Assembly: GCA_014378065.1 (NCBI GenBank)
Contig: JACMOK010000116.1
Coordinates: 1 to 41,689, forward strand
Origin: Flavobacterium sp.
GTDB lineage: Bacteria > Bacteroidota > Bacteroidia > Flavobacteriales > Flavobacteriaceae
Reading direction: 5' to 3'
DNA: 41,689 bases
Part shown: positions 24,962 to 32,841 of the stretch, one piece after another
Numbering within the stretch: position 1 is the first letter of the stretch
Layout of the letters: every line of letters starts with the position of its first letter
Notes under the pieces: generated by a model
What the model saw: only the letters and a program-made list of their open reading frames with translations
Told to the model about the DNA's origin: nothing
Databases searched by the model: none
Position numbers and translations under genes: made by a program

Positions 24962-25522
24962 TTATGATTTTGGAGTTACTACTGCGTCAATTACATGGAT
25001 CACGCCATTAGATTGGTTTACATCTGCAATTGTAACTTTAGCACTTTTACCATTTTCATCTGTTAAGTATAAATCTTTCCCTTTCATGGCGGCAATTAAA
25101 GTTCCACCACTTACAGTTTGCAACGTCGCTTTACCATTACCCGCTTTGATCGCTTTAGCAATATCTGAAGCATTCATTTTTCCAGCGACTACGTGATAAG
25201 TCAAAATAGTTTGTAACGTTTTTAAATTTTCTGGTTTTAATAGCATTTCAACAGTTCCTTTTGGCAATTTATTAAATGCCGCATTTGTTGGAGCAAAAAC
25301 GGTGAACGGTCCTTTTCCTTGTAATGTTTCAACCAAACCAGCAGCTTTAACCGCAGCGACCAGCGTGGTATGATCTTTAGAGTTGATTGCGTTTTCTATA
25401 ATGTTTTTAGTAGGATACATTGCGGCACCACCAACCATAACAGATTTTTGTGCGAAAGAAGTGCTACCGAAAGCTAAAGCAAATGTCAGCAGTGCTGCAG
25501 AAAAAAAATTTTGTGTTTTCAT
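24962..25522 (-). CDS. Secreted fasciclin (FAS1) domain protein
   Basis: 186 residues with a cleavable signal peptide (M-K-T-Q-N-F-F then a hydrophobic core ending in S-F-A-Q) and one fasciclin domain of about 135 residues. The FAS1 H1 motif G-P-F-T-V-F-A-P-T-N-A-A-F and the H2 segment V-I-H-V-I-D-A-V-V are clear, with the Y-H-V-V box between them. FAS1 proteins are extracellular or periplasmic adhesion or structural proteins. The gene is monocistronic and faces the spermidine-synthase-fold gene tail to tail across 66 bases. Upstream I see no exact -7 box. Confidence 0.93.
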   Translation of the reverse strand: MKTQNFFSAALLTFALAFGSTSFAQKSVMVGGAAMYPTKNIIENAINSKDHTTLVAAVKAAGLVETLQGKGPFTVFAPTNAAFNKLPKGTVEMLLKPENLKTLQTILTYHVVAGKMNASDIAKAIKAGNGKATLQTVSGGTLIAAMKGKDLYLTDENGKSAKVTIADVNQSNGVIHVIDAVVTPKS

Positions 25523-25705
25523 AATAATTTAATTTTTAAAAGTTATAAAGGCATCTACGCTTAAGTTTAAAATATGGTTTTAAGAATTAATACTTTAACA
25601 TTCTTTTAGGTTTTAGAGATACGAGACTTCTTTTCAAATCTAACGGCGCCTGTAACGATCGGTTAAGCATTTTTGACTAAATTGGCAAACAATAAGCAAA
25701 ATGCC

Positions 25706-26428
25706 ATGACTATCAAAAAACAATCTGTTATCGCCAAACTACTGCTTGGAAACATGACATTGGTAGAGAAGCCGCAGCACAATCCAATTCAGAAGATAAT
25801 CTTAAACATTAAATCGATTTGGAATAATGACCATCAAGATGACAATGGACTTGAAAAAATTGTTCGGCTGTTACTTTCCTTTTCTGTAATGCTTTTCCCG
25901 GGTATCTACATAAAATATATATCAACCAAGAAGGGAGGCGAATACCAGGATTTGGCTATGGATTTTTATGTGCTGATAAAAGTGCTCTACCCAATCGTGA
26001 TTTTATGCAACCATTGGTATCAAATTCCTTGGCTTATCTGGATTATGGTATATTTTCTGTTGGAAACTATTTTTTACATTCCTACACTTATATTCGCATC
26101 CGATTTGTTTTCGAGACCTCGATCCTACAAAAGATCAATGTTGCTGCTATTTTTTAATTATCTCGAAATCGTTCTTGCCTATGCCGTTCTGTATGCCAAC
26201 GGAAATTATTTAAACAAGCCTTTTACGCATTGGTTTGATGCCGTTTATTTTAGCATCATTACCTCTTCTTCTATCGGTTATGGCGATTATTTCCCGATTA
26301 CCACGATGGGCAAGTTTTTAGTCAGTACACAAGCCTTGCTGTTTTTGTTTTTTGTAGTTTTATTTTTGAATTTTTTCTCTGCCAAAATTAAAAGCAAAGG
26401 ATATTTTGACCATGAAAACAGCGGCTAA
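25706..26428 (+). CDS. Small two-pore-loop-type potassium channel protein
   Basis: 240 residues from the ATG at 25706 (an upstream TTG at 25673 is less likely). Hydrophobic helices lie in the middle and C-terminal parts, and the pore loop carries the K+ selectivity filter S-S-I-G-Y-G-D-Y-F followed by a final membrane helix (L-F-L-F-F-V-V-L-F-L-N-F-F). This is the Ion_trans_2 type pore. No TrkA/RCK regulatory domain is attached. The N-terminal third is basic and cytoplasmic. The family conducts K+ across the inner membrane. The stop lies 1 base from the stop of kdsB, which is convergent. Confidence 0.85.
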   Translation: MTIKKQSVIAKLLLGNMTLVEKPQHNPIQKIILNIKSIWNNDHQDDNGLEKIVRLLLSFSVMLFPGIYIKYISTKKGGEYQDLAMDFYVLIKVLYPIVILCNHWYQIPWLIWIMVYFLLETIFYIPTLIFASDLFSRPRSYKRSMLLLFFNYLEIVLAYAVLYANGNYLNKPFTHWFDAVYFSIITSSSIGYGDYFPITTMGKFLVSTQALLFLFFVVLFLNFFSAKIKSKGYFDHENSG

Positions 26429-26429
26429 A

Positions 26430-27155
26430 TTAAAGCATTTTTCTGGCTTTGTCTAAATCTTCAGGTGTGTCAATACCAATGCCCACGTGCGTTGTTATAA
26501 TCATTTTGATGCGCTTCCCAAATTCAAGATAGCGAAGTTGCTCTAATTTTTCAGAGGCTTCCAAAGATTGCATTGGTAGCTGGTAAAAATCTAAAAGTGC
26601 TTGCTTTCGAAAAGCATATATTCCGATATGCTGAAAATAACTTACGCCAACATCGATCGCTCTGGGATACGGAATCACTGAACGTGAAAAATACAGCGCG
26701 AAACCATTTTGGTCTACGACTACTTTAACGTTATTGGGATTTGTGATTTCGTCTTCTTCTTTAATTATTCGCATCAACGACGCCAGGTCGATTTTTGCTT
26801 CGTTGTCGTTTCTAAAAACAGCAATCAATTGGGCTAAAGATTCCTTATCAATAAAAGGTTCATCGCCCTGCACATTGATTACCACATCCACGTCAATATT
26901 CTGAATCGCTTCGGCAATCCGATCACTTCCCGATTCATGTTGTTTAGCACTCTTAATGGCTTTGCCGCCATGGGCAATGATTTCTTCAAAAATTAAATCC
27001 GAATCAGTCACTACAAAAACATCGTCAAATAAATTCGTATTTACTGCTGCTTCGTAGGTTCTAACTATCACGGTTTTGCCACCCAAATCTTGCATAAGTT
27101 TCCCCGGAAATCGGGTTGAAGCATAACGGGCAGGAATGACAGCGATGATTTTCAT
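26430..27155 (-). CDS. kdsB: 3-deoxy-manno-octulosonate cytidylyltransferase
   Basis: 241 residues from the ATG at 27155 ([19 protein letters not shown]). An upstream in-frame start at 27227 overlaps the EamA gene and adds residues unlike the family. The enzyme activates Kdo with CTP to CMP-Kdo for lipopolysaccharide inner core synthesis. Motifs include the N-terminal nucleotide loop above, [16 protein letters not shown] and the C-terminal G-I-D-T-P-E-D-L. It starts 8 bases after the EamA gene in a three-gene operon with the recD-like helicase. Confidence 0.95.
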   Translation of the reverse strand: MKIIAVIPARYASTRFPGKLMQDLGGKTVIVRTYEAAVNTNLFDDVFVVTDSDLIFEEIIAHGGKAIKSAKQHESGSDRIAEAIQNIDVDVVINVQGDEPFIDKESLAQLIAVFRNDNEAKIDLASLMRIIKEEDEITNPNNVKVVVDQNGFALYFSRSVIPYPRAIDVGVSYFQHIGIYAFRKQALLDFYQLPMQSLEASEKLEQLRYLEFGKRIKMIITTHVGIGIDTPEDLDKARKML

Positions 27156-27163
27156 ATCAGAAA

Positions 27164-27586
27164 TTATTTTAAGGTAAGTATTAAAAGACCAGCAATAATT
27201 AAGGCGCCACCCACGGCCATTTTCCATGTAAAGGCTTCATGAAGAATAACCAAGGAAAGTAAAACAGTAATTACAATGCTGCCTTTATCGATTAAAGCTA
27301 CTTGAGAAACGGCTCCTAATTTCACGGCTCGAAAGTAGAAGATCCAGGAGAGTCCGGCAGTAATTCCTGAAATACTTAAAATTAGTATATCGTTACCTGA
27401 AAGATTCTTAAAGTCTTTTGCAGACTGGAAGAAAAAGGCATTGATTGCCACAACAAGTACTACAGAAATCGTCCGAACGGCCAAGCCAGTATCGCTGCTT
27501 ACATTCTTTAATCCCATTTTGGCAATGACCGAGGTAAGTCCGGCAAAAAACATCGAAATCAAAGCAAATACCACCCAGTTTTTCAT
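27164..27586 (-). CDS. EamA-type transporter, single-domain form
   Basis: 140 residues with about five hydrophobic helices. This is one EamA unit (half of the usual ten-helix drug/metabolite transporter), of the 140-residue kind with the C-terminal [11 protein letters not shown] segment. It must dimerise in the inner membrane to work. The substrate is unknown. It lies 22 bases after the recD-like helicase gene and 8 bases before kdsB, so it is part of that transcript. Confidence 0.85.
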   Translation of the reverse strand: MKNWVVFALISMFFAGLTSVIAKMGLKNVSSDTGLAVRTISVVLVVAINAFFFQSAKDFKNLSGNDILILSISGITAGLSWIFYFRAVKLGAVSQVALIDKGSIVITVLLSLVILHEAFTWKMAVGGALIIAGLLILTLK

Positions 27587-27608
27587 TTGTTTGCAGTTGA
27601 AATTATCG

Positions 27609-29033
27609 CTATTCTGTAAAATTCTCGTCTTTAAATCCGATCAAGTACAATTTGTCCTTTGCTCTAGTGACGGCAGTATACAACCAACGAATGTAATCTC
27701 TGTTGATCCCATCTGGCAAATACGGTTGCTCGATGAAAACCGTATTCCATTGTCCGCCTTGCGATTTGTGACAAGTGATGGCATATGAAAATTTCACTTG
27801 TAACGCATTGAAGTATTCATTTTCCTTAACTTTTTGGAATTTCTTGTATTTTGAACTTTCATTTTCATAATCTTTCATCACCTCTTCATACAATCTATTG
27901 GATTCTTCAAACGTCAGCGACGGCGATTCACTAGCAATCGTATTGAGCAAAAAAACAGTTTCGAAAGGCCGTTGGTTGGGGTAATCGACCATCCTAATTT
28001 TGACATTCGCAAACTGAAATCCATACAATTCCTTTATATTAAATATTTGCAATACTTCAACTATATCGCCGTTGGCAATAAAACCCGCATCATCGTTTTC
28101 CTTTAGCCAAAAGTAATTATTTTTTACGACCATCAAATAATCTCCTGCCGAAAGTTCGCTCTCTTTGTCTAGAATTTTAGACCGGATCTGCTGGTTGTAT
28201 TGGTTGGCCCTTTTGTTAGATCGCACGATAAACGCGGTGTCTTCAATACTGTAGTTGCTATAAGCCCAGTTGATCGCATCCTGAATATCATAACCATCAG
28301 AAAGCCGGACAATATCTTTAAAATTTTTGACGTCAAACCGAAAGTCATCCAAAAAATCATCTTTGAGCAATTCGCGCAATTGTGTGGCATTAAAAAGGAT
28401 GCCTGAATTTTCTTCCTGCCGCATCACTTCGTCGAGTTCGATATGCTGGACTTCTTTATTGTAATGCATACCAAGTGTTTTAATGTCTAAAGCAGGCGAA
28501 ATATCAAGGTTAACCGGTGGCAATTGCGCTGTGTCGCCCAACAGGATCATTTTGCAATTGGTTCCAGAATAGATGTAAGAAATCAAATCGTCTAGCAGCG
28601 AACCGTTTTCATAAAGTTTGCTTTCTGTGTTGGTATTTGAAATCATTGAGGCTTCGTCAACGATAAAAAAAGTATTCTTATGCTTGTTTTGCTGCAAGGT
28701 AAAACTGAGGCCGCCGTTCGAGTTTTTCTTAGGGAAATAAATTTTCTTATGGATCGTAAAAGCTGGTTTTTGAGCGTAATTGGCTATGACTTTCGCCGCA
28801 CGCCCAGTCGGGGCAAGCAGTACATACTTTTTATTGATTTCCTGGAGATTATTGACAATTGTGGATATCACGGTTGTTTTTCCTGTACCAGCATAACCTT
28901 TCAACACAAAAATCTCATCGTTATTGTTATTGGTAATGAATGCTGCGATTTGCTGAAAAAAAATATCCTGCTTGTGCGTAGGCTGAAACGGAAAATTTCG
29001 CGTCAGCATGCTATAAAAAGAACTAGAACTCAT
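27609..29033 (-). CDS. RecD-like ATP-dependent DNA helicase (SF1)
   Basis: 474 residues. Helicase motif I (Walker A) is G-Y-A-G-T-G-K-T-T at 46-54, Walker B is F-I-V-D-E-A-S-M, and a Q-L-P-P motif is present. The C-terminal UvrD_C_2 signature is Y-A-I-T-C-H-K-S-Q-G-G-Q-W near residue 420. Similar Bacteroidota proteins are annotated as exodeoxyribonuclease V alpha subunit or AAA family ATPase; they lack the N-terminal region of true RecD and no RecB/RecC genes are near. A role in DNA repair or replication is inferred. The start (29033) is preceded by three spaced GCAAAG motifs. First gene of the operon with EamA and kdsB. Confidence 0.9.
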   Translation of the reverse strand: MSSSSFYSMLTRNFPFQPTHKQDIFFQQIAAFITNNNNDEIFVLKGYAGTGKTTVISTIVNNLQEINKKYVLLAPTGRAAKVIANYAQKPAFTIHKKIYFPKKNSNGGLSFTLQQNKHKNTFFIVDEASMISNTNTESKLYENGSLLDDLISYIYSGTNCKMILLGDTAQLPPVNLDISPALDIKTLGMHYNKEVQHIELDEVMRQEENSGILFNATQLRELLKDDFLDDFRFDVKNFKDIVRLSDGYDIQDAINWAYSNYSIEDTAFIVRSNKRANQYNQQIRSKILDKESELSAGDYLMVVKNNYFWLKENDDAGFIANGDIVEVLQIFNIKELYGFQFANVKIRMVDYPNQRPFETVFLLNTIASESPSLTFEESNRLYEEVMKDYENESSKYKKFQKVKENEYFNALQVKFSYAITCHKSQGGQWNTVFIEQPYLPDGINRDYIRWLYTAVTRAKDKLYLIGFKDENFTE

Positions 29034-29050
29034 GTCGGAATTTTATCACC

Positions 29051-29077
29051 GCAAAGTACGCAAAGTTTTTTGCAAAG
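29051..29077. repeat. Three spaced GCAAAG motifs
   Basis: GCAAAG occurs at 29051-29056, 29060-29065 and 29072-29077 upstream of the recD-like gene. The motif resembles the GCAAAG-rich intergenic stretches common in flavobacterial genomes (recollection); its role is unknown. Confidence 0.4.
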
Positions 29078-29135
29078 TTGAAGCGCGGTAATTGGAAAGT
29101 TTGCATAAAAGATTTATAGTCATTTAAAAAAATTG

Positions 29136-29143
29136 TAAGTTTG
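29136..29143 (+). promoter_or_regulatory. -7 box of the DUF3822-rsmD operon
   Basis: TAAGTTTG matches TAnnTTTG exactly, 42 bases before the start codon at 29185. No -33 TTG at the ideal distance. Confidence 0.5.
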
Positions 29144-29184
29144 TCCGATTCGATTTTCAAGATTTTATCAACGCGATCAATACT

Positions 29185-30006
29185 ATGCTAGTCAATCCCG
29201 CCAATATTACCGATAAGAAATACCGAAAGCTCTCCATCAGAGTGTCTTTAAACGGATTGGCTTTTAGTTGTTCAGACACTTTGAATCACACCTTGCTTTC
29301 TTTCAACGAAATTGCATTTGATACTAGCGATCCATCAAAAAAAATTGAAGACCGCTATGCTTCTGCTATCAAACAACACCAGGCGCTCCAAGAAAGTTAT
29401 GATGAAATTGTAGTGTTGCACGACAACAACCTCTCGACATTTGTTCCTACAGCGCTTTTTGACGAACAGTTTTTAGGCAGTTACTTACAATACAATACGA
29501 AGGTTTTTGAAACTGATTTTTTTGCTTCAGATGAGATTGCACCCTACCAAATGAATACAGTTTATATTCCTTACGTCAACATCAATAATTTCTTTGTGGA
29601 CGAATTTGGAACATTCACTTACAAACATGCCAATACCATTTTAGTTTCTAAGTTATTGGACTTGTCTAAAAATGTTGATGACAAAAAGATGTTTGTGCAC
29701 ATGAATGCACAGCATTTTGAAATTATCATTGTACAGAATCAAAATTTACTTTTATTCAATTCGTTCGACTACAAAACCCCGGAGGATCTGATTTATTACT
29801 TATTGTTTACCGCCGAACAACTCAATTTGAATCCCGAAACCCTCAAATTAGAATTTTTGGGTGACATCAACGAAGAGGATGCTTTTTTTAAAATAGCGTA
29901 TAAATATATTCGAAATGTTTCTCTTTTTGACGTGAGTGATCTGCAACTAAACAACCCTTTTTCGAGTGCGGAGCATCGCAAACATTTTATCCTTTTCCAA
30001 TCGTGA
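29185..30006 (+). CDS. DUF3822 family protein
   Basis: 273 residues matching the DUF3822 family of Bacteroidota, which nearly always precedes rsmD. The pattern is an actin/ASKHA-like fold: L-S-I-R-V-S-L-N-G-L-A-F-S near the N terminus, then a F-V-P-T-A-L-F motif, and L-L-L-F-N-S-F-D-Y-K-T-P-E-D in the middle, with the L-E-F-L-G-D-I segment near residue 233. The function is unknown; the constant link to rsmD points to ribosome biogenesis or rRNA modification. The stop overlaps the rsmD start by 4 bases (GTGA with GTG as start at 30003). Confidence 0.82.
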   Translation: MLVNPANITDKKYRKLSIRVSLNGLAFSCSDTLNHTLLSFNEIAFDTSDPSKKIEDRYASAIKQHQALQESYDEIVVLHDNNLSTFVPTALFDEQFLGSYLQYNTKVFETDFFASDEIAPYQMNTVYIPYVNINNFFVDEFGTFTYKHANTILVSKLLDLSKNVDDKKMFVHMNAQHFEIIIVQNQNLLLFNSFDYKTPEDLIYYLLFTAEQLNLNPETLKLEFLGDINEEDAFFKIAYKYIRNVSLFDVSDLQLNNPFSSAEHRKHFILFQS

Positions 30007-30599
30007 GAATCATTTCCGGAACATATAAAGGACGCCGCATCGCACCGCCTAAAAACCTTCCCGTTCGTCCTACTACCGACATGAGTAAGGAAGCGTTGTT
30101 TAACGTATTGAACAATCATTTTAATTTTGAAGGCCTGAAAGTGCTTGATTTGTTTTCAGGAACCGGAAATATCAGCTACGAATTTGCGTCTCGTGGCAGT
30201 AATAATATTACCAGTGTCGATGGCGATATGGGTTGTGTAAAATTCATTAAGCAGACCGCTACCGAATTTGATTTCAACATCGCTGCGATTAAAAGTGATG
30301 TCTTACAGTACATTGAAAAATGCAAAGCCACCTACGATATTATTTTTGCCGATCCGCCTTACGCGCTAGACCAGAAAATTTTTGACACCATCGTTTTATC
30401 TGTTTTTAAAAAGGAGTTGCTCGAAGCAGATGGCATGATGATCATTGAACATTCTAAATATACCAAGCTCGATCACTTGATTCATTTCTCGTTTAAGAAA
30501 AGTTATGGCGGTTCTATTTTTTCTTTTTTCGAGATTAACCGGAGCGACGATACGTTAAAAGAGGAAGACTCTGAAGAGGAAGACTCTGAAGAAGAATAA
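30003..30599 (+). CDS. rsmD: 16S rRNA (guanine(966)-N(2))-methyltransferase
   Basis: 198 residues. Known role: N2 methylation of G966 of 16S rRNA using SAM. The N terminus (M-R-I-I-S-G-T-Y-K-G-R-R-I) is typical, with D-L-F-S-G-T-G as SAM motif I near residue 45 and A-D-P-P-Y-A as the N6/N2 methyltransferase catalytic motif. The start is GTG and overlaps DUF3822. The C-terminal end carries a 15-base tandem repeat coding E-E-D-S-E twice, forming an acidic tail not typical of the family. A hairpin follows the stop. Confidence 0.93.
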   Translation: MRIISGTYKGRRIAPPKNLPVRPTTDMSKEALFNVLNNHFNFEGLKVLDLFSGTGNISYEFASRGSNNITSVDGDMGCVKFIKQTATEFDFNIAAIKSDVLQYIEKCKATYDIIFADPPYALDQKIFDTIVLSVFKKELLEADGMMIIEHSKYTKLDHLIHFSFKKSYGGSIFSFFEINRSDDTLKEEDSEEEDSEEE

Positions 30600-30605
30600 C
30601 TGTTA

Positions 30606-30631
30606 AAATCAGCGGGCGCTTCGGCTGATTT
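30606..30631 (+). terminator. Hairpin after rsmD
   Basis: AAATCAGC (30606-30613) pairs perfectly with GCTGATTT (30624-30631), an 8-bp stem. It is followed by TAAAAA on the + strand, so there is no U tract. It may work on the - strand or serve as an mRNA-end structure. Confidence 0.4.
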
Positions 30632-30796
30632 AAAAAGCGGTTTATTAAATCATTTTCCATTTATCGAAATTACAACTCTGGCCAAGCCGTTTCCAATCAG
30701 GTTCGTTTGGGGCGACCCTGACATCCAATTAATTTTTTGGTTTTGGAGAAAAACGGATTGAAAATGACGAACGCATCAAACATCATTGTAAAAAAA

Positions 30797-31106
30797 AGCA
30801 GACCTGTAAGCCGGATTCTGTATCTCGATTGCTCGAAACCCTTATCATTTATCTAGTTCCGCAATTGCTCACGGAATCCATCTTTCTACCCTTCAACAAC
30901 GGACGAGAAGCCCTTAACTGCTGATATACTTGAAATTTCACCGCATAGAGTTTACCTGGTTTCACTACAGCTTGACCTGTACCTGCTTTCTGTTGCACTT
31001 GTCCTTTCCCGATTACTCGGAACGACGGATGTTATCCGCTATGCTTCCCTATGGTGTCCGGACTTTCCTCCCTTCATATAAAATGAACGACGATAAGGCG
31101 GTCTGC
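30797..31106 (-). ncRNA. rnpB: RNase P RNA, bacterial type A
   Basis: On the - strand the RNA begins with GCAGACCGCC (P1) and GGGAGGAAAGTCCGGACACC, the near-universal 5' signature. The 3' part contains ACAGAATCCGGCTTACAGGT and then GGTCTGC, which pairs with the 5' P1 strand, and TTTTTTT follows. Internal segments such as GGTGAAATTT and the P-loop AACCAGGTAAAC are also recognisable. The length of about 310 bases is compact, as in Bacteroidota. Its -7 box lies directly upstream. Confidence 0.95.
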
Positions 31107-31110
31107 GGTG

Positions 31111-31118
31111 CAAACTTA
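31111..31118 (-). promoter_or_regulatory. -7 box of rnpB
   Basis: TAAGTTTG on the - strand ends 4 bases before the G (31106) that begins P1, so it predicts the RNA 5' end closely. The box matches TAnnTTTG exactly. Confidence 0.65.
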
Positions 31119-31238
31119 CAATAAAATACCGATTTGACCCGATCTATAATTTTATAACTTTCTGTACTAATTTTATAAGTTATTCTGAACGCTAACGTCT
31201 AATTTTAAATTAAAAAGTAACAAACAAAAAAAAATATC

Positions 31239-31556
31239 ATGGAACGTCAAATGTATCACTACGCCACAGTATCCAAAGCTTTAGATGAATTAGCAGAAAA
31301 AGGCTTTACGGTGGATTTTAATATTCAAGAAGGCCGCATCATCAACAGTCCCCACGATTTTGAAATTGTCAAGATATATCGCTATGAAGGAGAATCAGAC
31401 CCGGGAGATGAAGCCATGGTTTTCGGAATTAAATCAAGCACCGGTGAAAAAGGCGTTTTCGTGGCGGGCCTTTCTGCTTTTACGGATAACAGCGCCGCGA
31501 TGGTTCTAAATGAACTCAGCATCAAAGGCAGAAAAGACGAATTGCAATCTAAGTAA
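31239..31556 (+). CDS. Small conserved Bacteroidota protein, function unknown
   Basis: 105 residues, soluble, no signal peptide. The composition is typical of a folded cytoplasmic protein: [13 protein letters not shown] near the N terminus, then [18 protein letters not shown] and V-F-V-A-G-L-S-A in the middle. Similar short Flavobacteria proteins are sometimes called phosphoribosylpyrophosphate synthetase, but no PRPP synthase motif is visible. It precedes the topoisomerase IB gene by 12 bases and is probably co-transcribed with it. Confidence 0.75.
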   Translation: MERQMYHYATVSKALDELAEKGFTVDFNIQEGRIINSPHDFEIVKIYRYEGESDPGDEAMVFGIKSSTGEKGVFVAGLSAFTDNSAAMVLNELSIKGRKDELQSK

Positions 31557-31568
31557 TTTTGAACTCGC

Positions 31569-32639
31569 ATGAATCGCTTACTTTCAAAACTCGAAAAAAT
31601 TGGTCGTGATCCAAAAACAACGGCCAAGGCGGTAGGCCTTCGATATGTAATGAACGTAAACGTCGGTTACTACCGTCAAAAAAAAAATGCCAGTTTTACT
31701 TTTATCAACCACGAAAAAAAAATTGTCCGCGACAAAATTACGCTGCAACGCATCCAAAAATTGGTCATTCCGCCCGCATGGGAAAATGTCTGGATTTCGC
31801 CCTACGACAATGGCCATCTCCAAGCCACCGGAATTGATGCCAAAGGTCGAAAACAGTACCGCTACCATCCTCAATGGAATAAAATCAGAAACCAGTCGAA
31901 GTTTCATCGCCTGCGCAGTTTTGCCAACAACTTGCCTTTAATTCGCCAACAAGTCGAAACCGATCTCAATCGAAAAGGGCTGCCTTATGAAAAAGTAGTC
32001 GCACTAGTGGTAAAACTAATTGAACTGACCAATATCCGAATTGGCAATGATGCCTATAAAAAATTATATGGTTCTTTTGGTCTGACTACGATGCAGGATA
32101 AGCATGTCAAATTTGACAACGCAAAGATTTACTTTGACTTTATCGGCAAAAAAGGCATCAAACACAAAATAAGTCTTCAAAGTAAAAAATTGGCACAATT
32201 GGTAAAAAAGTGCAAAGAAATTCCTGGTCAGGATTTGTTCCAATATTACGATGATGATGGTAACCAACATGCGATTGGCTCTGCCGATATAAATAATTAT
32301 CTCAAAGAGATCACGAGCGAAGATTTTACCGCAAAAGATTTTAGGGCATGGGCAGGAAGTGTAAATGCGCTGGATGCTTTTCAAAAATTACCCGTTCCTG
32401 AGACGCCCTCGGAATTAAAGAAAAAAATTATAGAAGTTTTAGACGAAGTTGCGTCTAAACTCGGAAATACGCGGACCGTTTGTAAAAAATATTACGTACA
32501 TCCCAACGTTATCGCCGCGTTTGAAAGCGGATCCATTTGGAATTATACCCCAAAAAATACTGCTTCAAAATTGAATCCCGAAGAAGAATCCTTAATTCAG
32601 TTGCTTGATCACGAGACTATCGCTGAAGTTATCGCTTAA
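31569..32639 (+). CDS. DNA topoisomerase IB
   Basis: 356 residues, the size of bacterial type IB topoisomerases. These enzymes nick one strand through a 3'-phosphotyrosine and relax supercoils. The N-terminal domain (P-P-A-W-E-N-V-W-I-S-P near residue 69) binds DNA. The catalytic domain carries basic residues in E-L-T-N-I-R-I-G-N-D-A-Y and the tyrosine in C-K-K-Y-Y-V-H-P, Tyr308 or Tyr309. Bacteria of this group carry type IB enzymes related to the Deinococcus and poxvirus forms. It is preceded by the small conserved gene and followed by a dispersed repeat. Confidence 0.93.
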   Translation: MNRLLSKLEKIGRDPKTTAKAVGLRYVMNVNVGYYRQKKNASFTFINHEKKIVRDKITLQRIQKLVIPPAWENVWISPYDNGHLQATGIDAKGRKQYRYHPQWNKIRNQSKFHRLRSFANNLPLIRQQVETDLNRKGLPYEKVVALVVKLIELTNIRIGNDAYKKLYGSFGLTTMQDKHVKFDNAKIYFDFIGKKGIKHKISLQSKKLAQLVKKCKEIPGQDLFQYYDDDGNQHAIGSADINNYLKEITSEDFTAKDFRAWAGSVNALDAFQKLPVPETPSELKKKIIEVLDEVASKLGNTRTVCKKYYVHPNVIAAFESGSIWNYTPKNTASKLNPEEESLIQLLDHETIAEVIA

Positions 32640-32645
32640 TTTTTT

Positions 32646-32729
32646 GTAGCCTTTTCCAGCTATTCACTGTATCTTTTTATCCGTTTTAAAAAACGAATAA
32701 AAAGGATGCCGTTGCTATCCGGGCTATTA
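32646..32729. repeat. Dispersed intergenic repeat with palindromic core, copy B
   Basis: The left arm TAGCCTTTTCCAGCTATTC and the right arm AAAGGATGCCGTTGCTATCC, then GGGCTA, align with copy A at 16984-17052. The core ATCTTTTTATCCGTTTT with AAAACGAATAAAAAGGAT on the other side forms a long palindrome. TAGCC and GGGCTA also pair. It lies just after the topoisomerase IB stop and just before dnaX. Confidence 0.8.
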
Positions 32730-32816
32730 CTACAAATAGCAAATGGCTTTGGTTTTTTTGTGGAAAAGTTTTCTTCAAATTACAACAATACAGAATCAAG
32801 AAATCAACAAAAAACC

Positions 32817-32824
32817 TATATTTG
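32817..32824 (+). promoter_or_regulatory. -7 box of dnaX
   Basis: TATATTTG matches TAnnTTTG and lies 17 bases before the ATG at 32842. It supports that start over an in-frame ATG at 32743. Confidence 0.5.
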
Positions 32825-32841
32825 TGCTCCAACAAAAATCT

